This document shows, piece after piece, positions 1 through 8,377 of a DNA stretch of 64,000 bases (its first letter is position 1; every line of letters begins with the position of its first letter). Source of the stretch: Candidatus Nitrospira nitrosa (lineage in GTDB: Bacteria > Nitrospirota > Nitrospiria > Nitrospirales > Nitrospiraceae). The stretch is taken from contig NZ_CZQA01000001.1 in the NCBI RefSeq assembly GCF_001458735.1, forward strand, positions 496,001-560,000, written 5' to 3'. The notes under the pieces are model-generated. The model worked only from the letters and a program-made list of their open reading frames with translations, made no database searches and was not told where the DNA came from. Both the position numbers and the translations under genes were made by a program.

Positions 1-310
1 TGCGAGTATGGTCCCCAATCTGAGCAAGAACCTCTCCGCTTTGAAGGACCAACGCCAACGAACGGATCTCAGGATTCCGCTGAGCAAACCGCGCCATCGA
101 TAGTTTGATGGTCGCAATCTGCTGATGCTCCGCCAACGCAGAGTATTGAACTGCCAAGGCCTCGGCCACATCGCGACGATATTCAAAGTCTTGGCGATCG
201 TGGTTAGGCACTAGACCAACCAAGGCGTCACCCGCCAGCATGACGCTGAGCGTCAGACTCGTGAGACCAAAGCTGATCCAGACCAAGGGACTCACATTCA
301 TGATAGACAT
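1..310 (-). CDS. Membrane-anchored sensor-like protein, N-terminus only
   Basis: The minus strand is open from an ATG at 310 (or the in-frame ATG at 301) to the window edge, giving about 103 residues. An N-terminal hydrophobic stretch with LVWISFGLTSLTLSVMLAG is followed by a charged helical region (RQDFEYRRDVAEALAVQYSA) and then an extracytoplasmic-looking segment with ALVLQSGEVLAQIGDHTR. This layout, a membrane anchor then a periplasmic sensing segment, is common in histidine kinases, diguanylate cyclases and chemoreceptors. The output domain lies outside the window, so the class cannot be decided. It is divergent from lpxC. Confidence 0.6.
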   Translation of the reverse strand, partial: MSIMNVSPLVWISFGLTSLTLSVMLAGDALVGLVPNHDRQDFEYRRDVAEALAVQYSALAEHQQIATIKLSMARFAQRNPEIRSLALVLQSGEVLAQIGDHTR

Positions 311-870
311 ACCCTTATATGAGCGTTTCCGCTTCTTACTCGGTTTCTAGCCTGAAGAAGTTAAGCCCCGTCCCTATCTGCGGAATGGCTGTTGCCTCGG
401 TCTCTCGATGACCGGATCTCCTCTAGATCTCCCATCTGTCTTTGAGTTTCGGTGGTGCTAGAACCAATTAGCTTGGCATGAACCACGAACGCTTCGATGA
501 GGCAACACCAACGTCGATCTCGCGATAGGCGTAGCCACGCGAGCTACTCGTGGGATTATCGGGACATGAAAGCGGCCTCTGTTCCCCTCCAGAACCCCTT
601 CAGCTCAAGCAATACGCGCCTTGGCCGCTTGATCCCTTGGCAAAGTCTTGATAACCCTTTGTTCATCATGACAAAATTACTTTTTATCTACACTTCACGG
701 ATTGCGAAATACACAGTTGTGCCTTTTTTGATACAGAGTGACATTTTATTGATTTAATATTTTACATTTAAAATCATGCTGTTATATTAAATAAACCATG
801 GCACTTTAATTGCTTGTGTCTTTTTGGGAGAATGGTGCCTTCGGAACGAAGCTCTAACGAGGGAGGACTT
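311..870. other. Intergenic region, divergent promoters
   Basis: No convincing gene is seen here. The stretch from about 640 to 810 is strongly AT-rich and lies between the divergent sensor-like gene and lpxC, so it probably holds both promoters. The 86-codon frame at 497-757 has no ribosome binding site and an odd composition, and I do not accept it. Confidence 0.5.
761..788 (+). promoter_or_regulatory. Candidate sigma-70 promoter for lpxC
   Basis: A TTTACA box at 761-766 and a TATATT box at 783-788 are separated by 16 bp in very AT-rich DNA. This would give a leader of roughly 75 nt before the GTG start of lpxC. It was chosen by eye among several possible pairs in this AT-rich region. Confidence 0.35.
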
Positions 871-1800
871 GTGCGGAATCAACAAACCTTAGCATCAACG
901 GTCACCTGTTCCGGCGTCGGGCTACACTCAGGACAATCCGCGTCCATCACGCTGCGCCCCGCTCCTCCAAACACCGGCATCGTTTTCGTTAACCGTAGTT
1001 CAGACGTTGATGCGTATCTACCTGTCTCCATTGAGCATAAAATCCCAACCGAACTATGCACCGCTATCAAGGGAAATGGGTTTCAGGTCCAAACCATTGA
1101 GCATTTACTGGCGGCTCTGTCGGGCATGGATATCGATAACGCCTTTATTGAAGTGACGGCCACCGAAGTGCCGGTCATGGATGGAAGCGCTGCACCCTTT
1201 GTCAGACTCATTCAGTCTGCCGGCATAGTGCCCCAGGAGCGAAAACGGTCGTTTCTCAAAATCATGGCGCCGATTGAAATCACAGATGGATCAAAGCGGG
1301 TGCGGATCGAGCCATCTCCTACCCCCCGGATTACCTATTCGATTCACTATGATCACCCGCTGATCAAGACACAGACGTATGACTACGATTGCTCAGTCGG
1401 TACATTTGAGAATGAGATTGCAGAAGCCCGCACATTCGGCTTTCTCCAAGAAGTTCAAGCCTTGTGGGCTCGTGGGCTCGGAAAGGGGGGGACACTCGAC
1501 AATACGGTCGTCCTCTCCGGCGACGGTATCGTGAATCAATCCGGCCTTCGATTTGACGATGAATTTGTTCGTCACAAGATCCTGGATCTGATCGGTGATT
1601 TTTCGCTCTTAGGGATGCCCTTCATCGGACATATCGTCGCAGATCGTTCAGGGCATGCGCTCCACACCCGGCTTGTCCAGCAAATCCTGTCCCAGCCAGA
1701 CAAGTGGGTGCTCCTGAACGTTGAGACTTCAGAAGTGGCAGTGCATGCAAGTCCCTACAGCACCCCACGTCAACCAGCCGTGGCTCTTCAGGCTTCGTAG
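871..1800 (+). CDS. lpxC: UDP-3-O-acyl-N-acetylglucosamine deacetylase LpxC
   Basis: This is the zinc deacetylase that commits UDP-3-O-acyl-GlcNAc to lipid A synthesis in the cytoplasm. The 309 residues match the usual length of about 305. The signature residues are present: TIEHLLAAL with E77 and H78, VPVMDGSAAPFV, HKILDLIGD (H235 and D239, the other zinc ligands), and SGHALHTRL with the catalytic His near 262. The start is placed at GTG 871 because GAGGGAGG lies just upstream. An in-frame ATG at 814 would add 19 residues not expected in the family. It stands alone, with an AT-rich promoter region upstream, and implies a lipid A-bearing outer membrane. Confidence 0.95.
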   Translation: MRNQQTLASTVTCSGVGLHSGQSASITLRPAPPNTGIVFVNRSSDVDAYLPVSIEHKIPTELCTAIKGNGFQVQTIEHLLAALSGMDIDNAFIEVTATEVPVMDGSAAPFVRLIQSAGIVPQERKRSFLKIMAPIEITDGSKRVRIEPSPTPRITYSIHYDHPLIKTQTYDYDCSVGTFENEIAEARTFGFLQEVQALWARGLGKGGTLDNTVVLSGDGIVNQSGLRFDDEFVRHKILDLIGDFSLLGMPFIGHIVADRSGHALHTRLVQQILSQPDKWVLLNVETSEVAVHASPYSTPRQPAVALQAS

Positions 1801-1882
1801 CTCATAGGCACTTTTCTTACTGTCTAGTGAGTTGCGGTCTTTCGGTAGGACGTACGACACAATTCAGAACATCGTAGGATGG

Positions 1883-1916
1883 TACGCCGGGGGTGAGGAA
1901 CCTCACCCCCGGCGTA
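1883..1916. terminator. Strong perfect hairpin, bidirectional terminator candidate
   Basis: Arms ACGCCGGGGGTGAGG and CCTCACCCCCGGCGT are perfectly complementary around AA, with one further T-A pair outside. The hairpin lies between lpxC on the plus strand and the minus-strand HARE-HTH gene, so it can end transcripts from both sides. Neither flank has a classic T-run, so intrinsic termination is uncertain. Confidence 0.55.
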
Positions 1917-1932
1917 TCGCATCACATTGGGG

Positions 1933-1974
1933 TTACTTCTTCTTCTTCTTCGCTGCTGCCTTCTTCGTTGCCAA
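1933..1974 (-). CDS. Possible 13-aa lysine/alanine peptide
   Basis: Reading from TTG at 1974 gives MATKKAAAKKKKK followed by TAA. An AGGGGGGTG box lies about 6 nt upstream of the TTG. An in-frame ATG at 1995 would give 20 residues. The composition is that of lysine-rich tails on histone-H1-like or ribosomal proteins, so this may be a free-standing basic peptide or the remnant of a longer gene. It lies between the HARE-HTH gene and the hairpin. Whether it is translated is unknown. Confidence 0.3.
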   Translation of the reverse strand: MATKKAAAKKKKK

Positions 1975-2024
1975 GAGTCTCACCCCCCTTCGCATTATCA
2001 AGTTTGGCCCATGAACAGCAATTA

Positions 2025-2540
2025 CTAGACGGCTTGAATCAACATATCGTCTAACGCTTCGAACGTATTGGGACCCACTTTTCTGAATCGCTTGTCGCGC
2101 TTGAGCGAGGTGGCAATCGACGTTAGCGGAGTTTTCCCTTTGATCTGCAACCCGCCTTCGATCAACCGCTGAACAAGCTCCTTTGCATGCATGGCTCGAT
2201 TGGACTCCCGGAGTATTTCATAGGCGGCCTGGGGCACGCTCTTCCCTACATATTTACTCCGTCCAAGAAGAATTTCTCGAGACTGATCAGTCACATCCAT
2301 AAGGGGAACCGGTCGGATTCCCTTTGAATCGTCCGTGGTAATGATTTGATTAGAAAGACTGGCAAGCTTGGCCTTGTCGGCCTCGACACGATAGAGCGTT
2401 TCAGCAAGTTCGAGATACTTCTTGATGGTGGCAATCTCGTCATCGAGCCGGCGACGTTTCTTTTCGAGCTCCTGATACCGACTCTTATAGGCATTGATCC
2501 GCTGCTCCAGACCAACGAGAATGTCTGTTAACTCCTCCAC
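2025..2540 (-). CDS. Coiled-coil protein with C-terminal HARE-HTH domain
   Basis: The 171-residue protein has two parts. Residues about 1-65 are a heptad-rich coiled coil (LEQRINAYKSRYQELEKKRR). Residues about 100-165 form a winged-helix HARE-HTH domain (VPQAAYEILRESNRAMHAKE, then SIATSLKRDKRFRKVGPNTF). HARE-HTH domains occur in RNA polymerase delta, restriction enzymes and chromatin proteins and are thought to recognise DNA. A DNA-binding regulator or nucleoid-type protein is the likely role. The start is GTG at 2540 with GAGGAG three bases upstream, which is a tight spacing. A 20-bp palindrome just upstream could be an autoregulatory operator. Confidence 0.8.
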   Translation of the reverse strand: MEELTDILVGLEQRINAYKSRYQELEKKRRRLDDEIATIKKYLELAETLYRVEADKAKLASLSNQIITTDDSKGIRPVPLMDVTDQSREILLGRSKYVGKSVPQAAYEILRESNRAMHAKELVQRLIEGGLQIKGKTPLTSIATSLKRDKRFRKVGPNTFEALDDMLIQAV

Positions 2541-2551
2541 AAGCTCCTCAC

Positions 2552-2571
2552 ATAAAGCATGCTTGCTTTAT
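2552..2571. promoter_or_regulatory. 20-bp palindrome upstream of HARE-HTH gene
   Basis: ATAAAGCATGCTTGCTTTAT has 8-bp perfect arms (ATAAAGCA / TGCTTTAT) around TGCT. It ends 12 bp before the GTG start of the minus-strand DNA-binding protein gene. The position suits an operator overlapping a promoter or leader. That it is bound by this protein is an inference. Confidence 0.4.
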
Positions 2572-2726
2572 ATCATTGCTTAGAAACCTTGTCAAGTTTC
2601 ATTATTTGAATAATACATTGCCTATTCAGTTCTATCGCTTGCAAGCAAGTAATCCTTTGATAGTCGGTGATCATAAGGCTTGCCTTGACAAGAGTAGCAG
2701 GATTTTTGTTGGCCGCAAGTCCGGTC

Positions 2727-3557
2727 ATGTTACAATCGGGCGTGCCAAGTCCTCACGAATCACCCTCACATGATGTCCTGCTCCAAGCGGCAGTCGACGC
2801 CAGTCAAGCAGCAGGGGTTCTGTTGCTGCACTATGCCGCAACCGGCTTTCAGATCGAATACAAGAATCCCATCAATCTGGTCACCGATGCCGACCGAGCC
2901 GCCGAACAGTGCGTGATTGATCATCTAAAGGCTCGCTTTCCCGATCATCATTTTCTGGCCGAAGAGCGGGGTCGTGACAATGGCGGATCCTCCCCCTATC
3001 GATGGATTATTGATCCGCTTGATGGGACCACGAATTTTGCGCATGGTTATCCCACTTATTGCGTCTCCATTGGCCTCGAATACGAGAAGCGGTGTATCAT
3101 CGGGGTCGTCTTCGATCCATCCCGGAATGAATTGTTCACAGCCATCGAACATCGTGGGGCGCAGGTAAATGGTCGGCCCATCCATGCGTCCGACACAAAG
3201 ACGCTCGATAGCAGCCTTTTAGTCACCGGATTTGCGTACGACATCCGAGAAACTACACGGAACAACCTCGATCACTTTGCAAAATTTGCCCTGAAAGCTC
3301 AGGGGATCAGACGAACGGGATCGGCGGCTTTGGACCTGTGCTACGTGGCGGCAGGGCGGTTTGACGGATTCTGGGAGGTACGACTCAGCCCATGGGATAT
3401 GGCTGCCGGTTCAGTCATCGCTCGTGAAGCTGGTGGGCGCTTGACCGATTTCAGCGGAAAAGACCTCTCCATCTATGGACAAGAACTCGTGGCGAGCAAT
3501 GGACAGATCCACGAGGCGATGCTCGCCGTTTTGAATCACGCATCCCCCCAGCCATAA
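2727..3557 (+). CDS. Inositol monophosphatase family phosphatase
   Basis: This belongs to the Mg2+-dependent IMPase/SuhB/CysQ superfamily. The metal-binding motifs are intact: FLAEERG, DPLDGTTNFAHGYP at about residue 96, and SPWDMAAGSVIAREAGG at about residue 223. Length (276 aa) is normal. Substrate could be inositol-1-phosphate, PAP or fructose-1,6-bisphosphate; the sequence alone does not decide, though overall similarity is closest to SuhB. Start ATG 2727 is one of several possibilities (ATG 2667 upstream, GTG 2742 downstream). A putative -10 box TACAAT overlaps 2727, which would favour the GTG. It is followed 95 bp later by a small conserved gene. Confidence 0.88.
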   Translation: MLQSGVPSPHESPSHDVLLQAAVDASQAAGVLLLHYAATGFQIEYKNPINLVTDADRAAEQCVIDHLKARFPDHHFLAEERGRDNGGSSPYRWIIDPLDGTTNFAHGYPTYCVSIGLEYEKRCIIGVVFDPSRNELFTAIEHRGAQVNGRPIHASDTKTLDSSLLVTGFAYDIRETTRNNLDHFAKFALKAQGIRRTGSAALDLCYVAAGRFDGFWEVRLSPWDMAAGSVIAREAGGRLTDFSGKDLSIYGQELVASNGQIHEAMLAVLNHASPQP

Positions 3558-3652
3558 CACGACAAGGAATCCGCACCGCTGTCGGCCGCGCGAATATACA
3601 ATCCGATAGAGGATGCGGTATGCTGTCGGACGATTGACCAACAAAGGACCTC

Positions 3653-3934
3653 ATGGCACGCTCCATTCCTCCGTCCGAACAGCCGAATACGCCAGCTTCC
3701 AGTGACAACCCAGGCAACCAGGCCTGGGAAGTGGAGTTACTCCGCGTACTCGTCAGCCGTAAAGGCACACAGGTTGAAGCCCAATGGGCCATCCATCCTC
3801 AGCTGAAGCAAGACCTACTGCCCGCTGAATGGCAAGAAGTGATGGATCTTATGGCCAAGGCGACCGACATCGTCGGTGAACGATTCTCCAAAGCCCTCGC
3901 CGATGTCGACCCCATTCGTCCTGGCAATGCCTGA
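3653..3934 (+). CDS. Small conserved hypothetical protein
   Basis: The 93-residue protein has a good ribosome binding site (AAAGGACCTC before ATG). The N-terminal 25 residues are Pro/Ser/Asn-rich and probably disordered. The rest is a compact helical segment (AWEVELLRVLVSRKGTQVEA, then EWQEVMDLMAKATDIVGERF). There is no signal peptide and no recognised domain. It lies in line with the phosphatase upstream and the CMD-family gene downstream and may be co-transcribed. Function unknown. Confidence 0.65.
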   Translation: MARSIPPSEQPNTPASSDNPGNQAWEVELLRVLVSRKGTQVEAQWAIHPQLKQDLLPAEWQEVMDLMAKATDIVGERFSKALADVDPIRPGNA

Positions 3935-3987
3935 CCGTTCCGCCGCTTGTTTTTTCTCTTCACATCCGATCGACAGAGGAGGTCCCC

Positions 3988-4320
3988 ATGGACTCGTATT
4001 ACCATTCGCATGATTTAGGGAAGTTTGCTGAAATTGGGAAAGGCAATACTGCCTTGTGGGAAAAGTTCAAGAGCTACTACGATGCTGTATTTACTGAAGG
4101 CGCACTGACCGAACGAGAGAAGGCACTCATTGCCCTGGCCGTCGCCCACACCGTGCAATGTCCCTACTGCATTGATGCCTACACGCAAGCATCACTGGAG
4201 AAAGGATCCAATGTCGAAGAGATGACCGAGGCCGTCCACGTCGCCTGCGCCATCCGCGGCGGTGCCTCACTGGTCCATGGCGTACAGATGCGCAACGTGG
4301 CAGAGAAGTTGTCGATGTAG
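3988..4320 (+). CDS. Carboxymuconolactone decarboxylase (AhpD-like) family protein
   Basis: The 110-aa protein carries the CMD/AhpD core with the redox motif CPYC in VQCPYCIDAYTQAS, preceded by LTEREKALIALAVAHT. Members use the CxxC pair and a nearby His for alkylhydroperoxidase-type thiol chemistry. The length and pattern resemble the peroxidase-like proteins found beside arsenosugar genes, but no arsenic gene is visible here. AGAGGAGG precedes the ATG. It converges tail to tail (14 bp apart) with the radical-SAM gene, so a functional link is possible but is not shown by the sequence. Confidence 0.85.
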   Translation: MDSYYHSHDLGKFAEIGKGNTALWEKFKSYYDAVFTEGALTEREKALIALAVAHTVQCPYCIDAYTQASLEKGSNVEEMTEAVHVACAIRGGASLVHGVQMRNVAEKLSM

Positions 4321-4334
4321 GAGCACGCTTTAGA

Positions 4335-6185
4335 TCAGAGATACGGATTTTCCGGAATCGCCAGTGTGAAGTATTTGCCGCGCTCTTCGTACAGGATTCG
4401 CTGAGTCGTGAGATCATCAAGAATTGGCTTGAGGATCGTATCACTGCCATGGGTTCTGTCCGCTACCGCTATTCGGATCTGCTCCATGCTTTTGCCCGCC
4501 TCATTGCAGATCTCGATCACCAACGCCGCTAGCCCTTCATATCGTCGACGAGTCGGCTGTTTCGGATTACGCCCATCGTAGATCGTGACGTAGCTCGGCG
4601 CTTTGGAATAATACAGAAAGGGTTTGTCTCCGGACCGATGCATCCGCTGCCAGTTTTCAATCGCCGCAACCAGCTCTTGATCCAGATCTGGATCGACCGG
4701 CCAGTTGTCGAGTTCATACTCAAAGTCGTATGCGATCTTTTTCAAATCCACCTGTCGCGCGTCATACACATACTCGTAGGCCATCCCGGACCCAGTAATC
4801 CGGATACCATACTCATGTGGCCTGGTGAAATACGGACTGAAGCGTTGGAGCCAGAATTTCCCGGTCGCTTCTGGTGGCTGCAAATGGAGCAGTGACGGGA
4901 TCAGGTCGAGCTGCCGCTGGTAATCATCATTGGTCTCGCCTGGGAATCCCAGTAAGATATTCCAAGACACCATCACATGATAGTACTGGCTCCACTTGAG
5001 ACAGACGATGTTCTGCAGCGGCGTGACGCCCTTGTCCATCGCCTGCAGCTGATTGCGACTCAGACTCTCCAGACCAGGCTGCATGCACTTCACCCCGCCG
5101 GCTGCCAAGGTCTTGATCTGGCGCTTCTGCAGATTGCTTTTCGTTTCAATGAAGACATCCAGGTCGCAATGGTCGGCAGCCAGCTTGCCAAAGAGGTCGT
5201 CGATGTAGCCCATATCGATAATGTTATCGACCAGCCGAAACCGGACAGCGTCGTAGCGTTGTGAGAGGTCGGCGATCTCTCGCAGCACTTGGTCCGGCGC
5301 CTTCGCCCGAAACTTCATACTCTGTGCGTTGAGCCCACAGAACGTGCAGTGATGCTTCTCACCCCACCAACAACCGCGTGAGCCTTCATACAAGAGCACA
5401 CGATCCAACCCCTGCGCCGTTTGGCCAAGCTCTGCAAGCAGCTGATAGTAGTCGTCATAATCAGGCGGCCCGGTCTTCGCAAAATCTGAAAAGAGCGAGG
5501 GGTTGGGCGTGAACATGATCTTCTCGCCTTGGCGGTACGCCACGCCATTCGGATAGTCCTCGGTCTTGCCGGCGAGAACCTGCCGAACCAACGCAAGAAA
5601 GCTCTCTTCACCTTCACCGACGACGACATGATCGAGAAAGGGGAACGCTCGGAAGTACTCATGACCCATCTCGCCATCGTAGTTCGCTCCACCGAAAACG
5701 ATCGTGACATGAGGGTAGAGATCCTTGATCAACTTGGCCATGGTGAGGCTTGCGACATTTTGGTCAAAGGTCGAGGTAAAGCCGACCAGCTTGTATTGGC
5801 CCCAATCAATCGACCGTAGCGCCCAGGTTAAAAACTGAGGAGCAATACGCGTAGCGATTTCTTCGAAATAGCCAACCGGCTTACCACACTCTTTCGCCGC
5901 CTGCTCAAAAACCGGCTTAAAGACCTGTGGGTACTCTGCCCGCTTCGGGTTGTCTTTGAACAGAAGAGAGGAGAACAGCCACTCACCGAAGAGCGCCCGC
6001 TTCTCACAAATGGATTCATGCAACTCCACGCCGATCAGGTGGGCAAACCGGACGTTTAAGTGGTGACAGTCGACGGGAATTCCGTTGGACTTGAGCAACG
6101 CGGAGAGTGTACCGAGTTGAATGGAAGGATACTTGGCATAGCTGAACGGCATATTGACGAGCGCGATTTTGGTTTGGTCGCTCAT
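4335..6185 (-). CDS. B12-binding radical SAM protein, RiPP C-methyltransferase type
   Basis: The 616-aa protein opens with a B12-binding-type Rossmann domain (KIALVNMPFSYAKYPSIQLG, then VFGGANYDGEMGHEY). A radical-SAM barrel follows with the cluster motif CX7CX2C in GCWWGEKHHCTFCGLN, ligands C272, C280 and C283. This spacing and the VNMPF start are typical of the family annotated as ribosomal-peptide-maturation radical SAM C-methyltransferases, which methylate unactivated carbons on precursor peptides. The C-terminal 150 residues contain a winged-helix-like segment (DLTTQRILYEERGKYFTLAI). ATG 6185 is preferred over 6224 because the conserved fold starts there. No precursor peptide is recognisable nearby, so the substrate is unknown. 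Confidence 0.85.
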   Translation of the reverse strand: MSDQTKIALVNMPFSYAKYPSIQLGTLSALLKSNGIPVDCHHLNVRFAHLIGVELHESICEKRALFGEWLFSSLLFKDNPKRAEYPQVFKPVFEQAAKECGKPVGYFEEIATRIAPQFLTWALRSIDWGQYKLVGFTSTFDQNVASLTMAKLIKDLYPHVTIVFGGANYDGEMGHEYFRAFPFLDHVVVGEGEESFLALVRQVLAGKTEDYPNGVAYRQGEKIMFTPNPSLFSDFAKTGPPDYDDYYQLLAELGQTAQGLDRVLLYEGSRGCWWGEKHHCTFCGLNAQSMKFRAKAPDQVLREIADLSQRYDAVRFRLVDNIIDMGYIDDLFGKLAADHCDLDVFIETKSNLQKRQIKTLAAGGVKCMQPGLESLSRNQLQAMDKGVTPLQNIVCLKWSQYYHVMVSWNILLGFPGETNDDYQRQLDLIPSLLHLQPPEATGKFWLQRFSPYFTRPHEYGIRITGSGMAYEYVYDARQVDLKKIAYDFEYELDNWPVDPDLDQELVAAIENWQRMHRSGDKPFLYYSKAPSYVTIYDGRNPKQPTRRRYEGLAALVIEICNEAGKSMEQIRIAVADRTHGSDTILKPILDDLTTQRILYEERGKYFTLAIPENPYL

Positions 6186-6225
6186 CCCATGCCTTGTACG
6201 ATTACGCCGCTCAAATCTTGTCAAA

Positions 6226-6344
6226 AAACCGTTCGCCCTGAGCCTGTCGAAGGGCGTGTGAATTCAAGACACTCCGCTCCTGGTTCGATAAGCCTGTCCT
6301 GAGTTCACCGAACGGGCTCACCACGAACGGGAGTTTTTCCGATC
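6226..6344. repeat. REP-like dispersed repeat
   Basis: The spacer contains CGTTCGCCCTGAGCCTGTCG followed by AAGGGCG, and about 50 bp on, a related unit with GTCCTGAGTTCACCGAACGG. The core GCCCTGAGCCTGTCGAAGGGC is an imperfect palindrome of the REP type seen between genes in many proteobacterial and Nitrospira genomes. It lies between phhB and the radical-SAM gene, both on the minus strand. Confidence 0.65.
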
Positions 6345-6348
6345 ACGC

Positions 6349-6699
6349 CTAACTTGCGGTAGCTCTAAACGGCTCAAACTCTCGATCGGCTTTTGCCGCC
6401 AGATAAAAATCGCTCTCAGTCAAGCCATTGATCTTGTGCGTCCAAATCTCAACCTTCACCTTCCCCCAGGCAAGATAGAGATCGGGGTGGTGCCCTTCGG
6501 CCTCAGCGATCGCCCCAACCTTGTTCACAAAGGCTAATGCTTGCGCAAAATCTGGGAAAGTAAATAGCCGTTCTAGATGCCCTTGAGCATTCAATGACCA
6601 GCCTCGTCCCAGTTCTTTCAGTAGAGCCTGCGCACGATCATTCGGCACCGGCGGGACACCCCCACGACAGGGGATACATTTATTGTCGGCGAGACTCAT
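6349..6699 (-). CDS. phhB: Pterin-4a-carbinolamine dehydratase
   Basis: This enzyme dehydrates 4a-hydroxytetrahydrobiopterin, usually to regenerate pterin cofactor after aromatic amino acid hydroxylation, and in bacteria without a hydroxylase it may act in molybdopterin or folate salvage. The 116 residues show the family signature EAEGHHPDLYLAWGKVKVEI and THKINGLTESDF. An N-terminal CIPC motif is common in this family. AAGGAGG precedes the ATG. No phenylalanine hydroxylase gene is in the window. Confidence 0.9.
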   Translation of the reverse strand: MSLADNKCIPCRGGVPPVPNDRAQALLKELGRGWSLNAQGHLERLFTFPDFAQALAFVNKVGAIAEAEGHHPDLYLAWGKVKVEIWTHKINGLTESDFYLAAKADREFEPFRATAS

Positions 6700-6785
6700 A
6701 GCGTCCTCCTTACCACACGATCAATGCGGCATTGTAAAGGGGATTTCAGGAGATAAACAAGATTGAGAGACGAAGAGGCAACTAG

Positions 6786-7784
6786 CTACTCAGTCTCATC
6801 CGGTGCCCCGCCTGACTTGGCCAGATCGTCGAGTTTGACCTTGTCAGGATTGAACTTCTGTGCCGCCTGCGTCATCCGGTCAAGGGCCTCATCGAACGAC
6901 AAGGGCGGAGCCTCTTTGGGACGGAACCGAATGGGATTCACGCGGGCGACGACAAAACTCTTGAGATAGGGACTAGTCAACCCCTTGGCCTTGAGGGCTT
7001 CGACTTGCTTGACGATGAGATCATCCAACTCGAGAACCACTTTCGCTCTTTGTTGTCGAACAGGCAGCGAAGCCTGCAGCGGTTCCTCTAGAAATTGATC
7101 CACTCGCTTCAGGACGGGATGGTAGGCACCCCCGCTGAATCGAGGTCGCTCTTCATAACAGAGCCCCAGTGTAATCAGCGCTGGCTCCTCGAACTCCAGG
7201 GCATAAGTCTCTTCGGTAGCCTCATCGAGTTGTGCAAGTTCCTTGTACATTCGAATCACTTCGAGCGCCTTTTCACGAAGATTATGAGCTTTCTCCGTAT
7301 TCAACGCGAGAATCTGATAGGCAGCAGCCGGTTCCGGCACCACGATGGCGATGATGCTCTTGGCCCCCAGCGTTCGCATGGCGGAGAGGCGATGGTTGCC
7401 GTTTGGAGTCCAATATTTCGCCACATGGTCAGGCTTGGCAATTCGCACGGTGATGATGGGATCGAGAAAACGACCGATCTTCCCAATCACCCCTTCCAGC
7501 TTTCGGACATGGGTATCGGAAATATTCCGTTGATAGGGCGTCGGCTCCACAAGATCGATCGGCAGTGCCGCGAGGGCCAGCCAGTGGCCACCATAGGGTT
7601 CCCGATAGACCGCGAGGGCTTTCCCTCCATCCATTTCGATCTGCCGATGAAGCTCAGCCACAGCTCCGGGTGGTGCCGCAGCCTGTAATTCACCAGCAGC
7701 CAAACCCGTGGAGACTCTGACGAGTTTCCGGCGACGCTTGGCCCCGTTGGCCGACTGTGGTTTCTTAAGTTTCTTTTCAGTCAT
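6786..7784 (-). CDS. ParB/sulfiredoxin-fold domain protein
   Basis: The 332-aa protein has a basic N-terminus (KKPQSANGAKRRRKLVRV) and a ParB-like nucleotide-binding domain at about residues 70-170. Its key box is NGNHRLSAMRTLG, where classical ParB has GERR or GxHR. No parA gene is adjacent and no clear ParB helix-turn-helix is seen, so this is probably not the chromosome segregation ParB. The C-terminal half is helical. The start is ATG 7784 or the overlapping GTG 7787, and no strong ribosome binding site separates them. Function unknown beyond the fold. Confidence 0.72.
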   Translation of the reverse strand: MTEKKLKKPQSANGAKRRRKLVRVSTGLAAGELQAAAPPGAVAELHRQIEMDGGKALAVYREPYGGHWLALAALPIDLVEPTPYQRNISDTHVRKLEGVIGKIGRFLDPIITVRIAKPDHVAKYWTPNGNHRLSAMRTLGAKSIIAIVVPEPAAAYQILALNTEKAHNLREKALEVIRMYKELAQLDEATEETYALEFEEPALITLGLCYEERPRFSGGAYHPVLKRVDQFLEEPLQASLPVRQQRAKVVLELDDLIVKQVEALKAKGLTSPYLKSFVVARVNPIRFRPKEAPPLSFDEALDRMTQAAQKFNPDKVKLDDLAKSGGAPDETE

Positions 7785-7872
7785 CACACTATGGTAGGAC
7801 AGCTCCTCGAGAAAAGAAACGCCGACCCGGGGTTATCGTGTGCGTCGATCAGCGGTGTGACTGGTGAGAATT

Positions 7873-7919
7873 GAAAAAAGTTGCGGGCGACCTTGCACTG
7901 AGGTGGGAGGTCGCCCGTC
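7873..7919 (-). terminator. Rho-independent terminator, minus strand
   Basis: On the minus strand a GGCGACCT ... AGGTCGCC stem is followed by GCAACTTTTTTC. This is a standard intrinsic terminator and ends transcription from the mauE remnant region before the ParB-like gene. Confidence 0.75.
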
Positions 7920-8377
7920 ACTTGGCGCTTAGGACGCCGACAGTATCTTGTGTTGTCGCGGCCCACAAGACCCACGCGATAGTTGGGATCCTCGGTTTCC
8001 AACCTGGGGAGACCTCGTCATTCCCAGGCGATTGTGTACTTCCTGTCGCCGAAGTTTTCTCCGCTCAATGGCTGTTGGCCTTCTTTATGGAAGGACACCT
8101 TGTGCCTTGATGGCACGGCCAGCGAAGAAGTCGGTCAACAGAACCGATGAGAAACCCACCCAGGTATCGATGGGCCTGATGGGCCAGGTGGCGTTGTGTC
8201 GTCCATATCCACCCTCCTCTCATACTGAAGTCATCGAGAGACCTGGATGGCAGCCGCGCGGTCTACCCGATCTCTCGAACTTCGATTGATAGATGAGCCG
8301 CATTTTTTCAATACGCCCATTAGGAAACCTTGTCAAGAGTCGTATGACTCGCTTGAGCACCGACACGTAATGCAGAG
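7920..8377. other. Degenerate minus-strand coding remnants
   Basis: No intact gene is seen. A 23-codon frame on the minus strand (8206 to 8135, starting MDDTTPPGPSGPSIPG) has a very good GGAGGGTGG ribosome binding site. A shifted frame then continues as TWVGFSSVLLTDFFAGRAIK, which looks like real protein. With the broken mauE directly upstream and an intact terminator downstream, this suggests a short decayed operon or local sequence errors. Confidence 0.4.

Noticed and set aside
497-757. 86-codon frame upstream of lpxC
   Set aside because: No ribosome binding site, basic low-information N-terminus, and it crosses the AT-rich promoter region.
1832-2014. 60-codon plus-strand frame rich in Phe
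   Set aside because: It is the complement of the Lys-rich minus-strand micro-ORF and spans a hairpin; no start site.
6786-7784. Chromosomal parB of a parABS system
   Set aside because: No parA neighbour, no parS-like palindrome seen, and the ParB box is atypical.
7871-8289. Plus-strand frames of 79 and 113 codons
   Set aside because: They are antisense to degenerate minus-strand coding sequence and lack ribosome binding sites.
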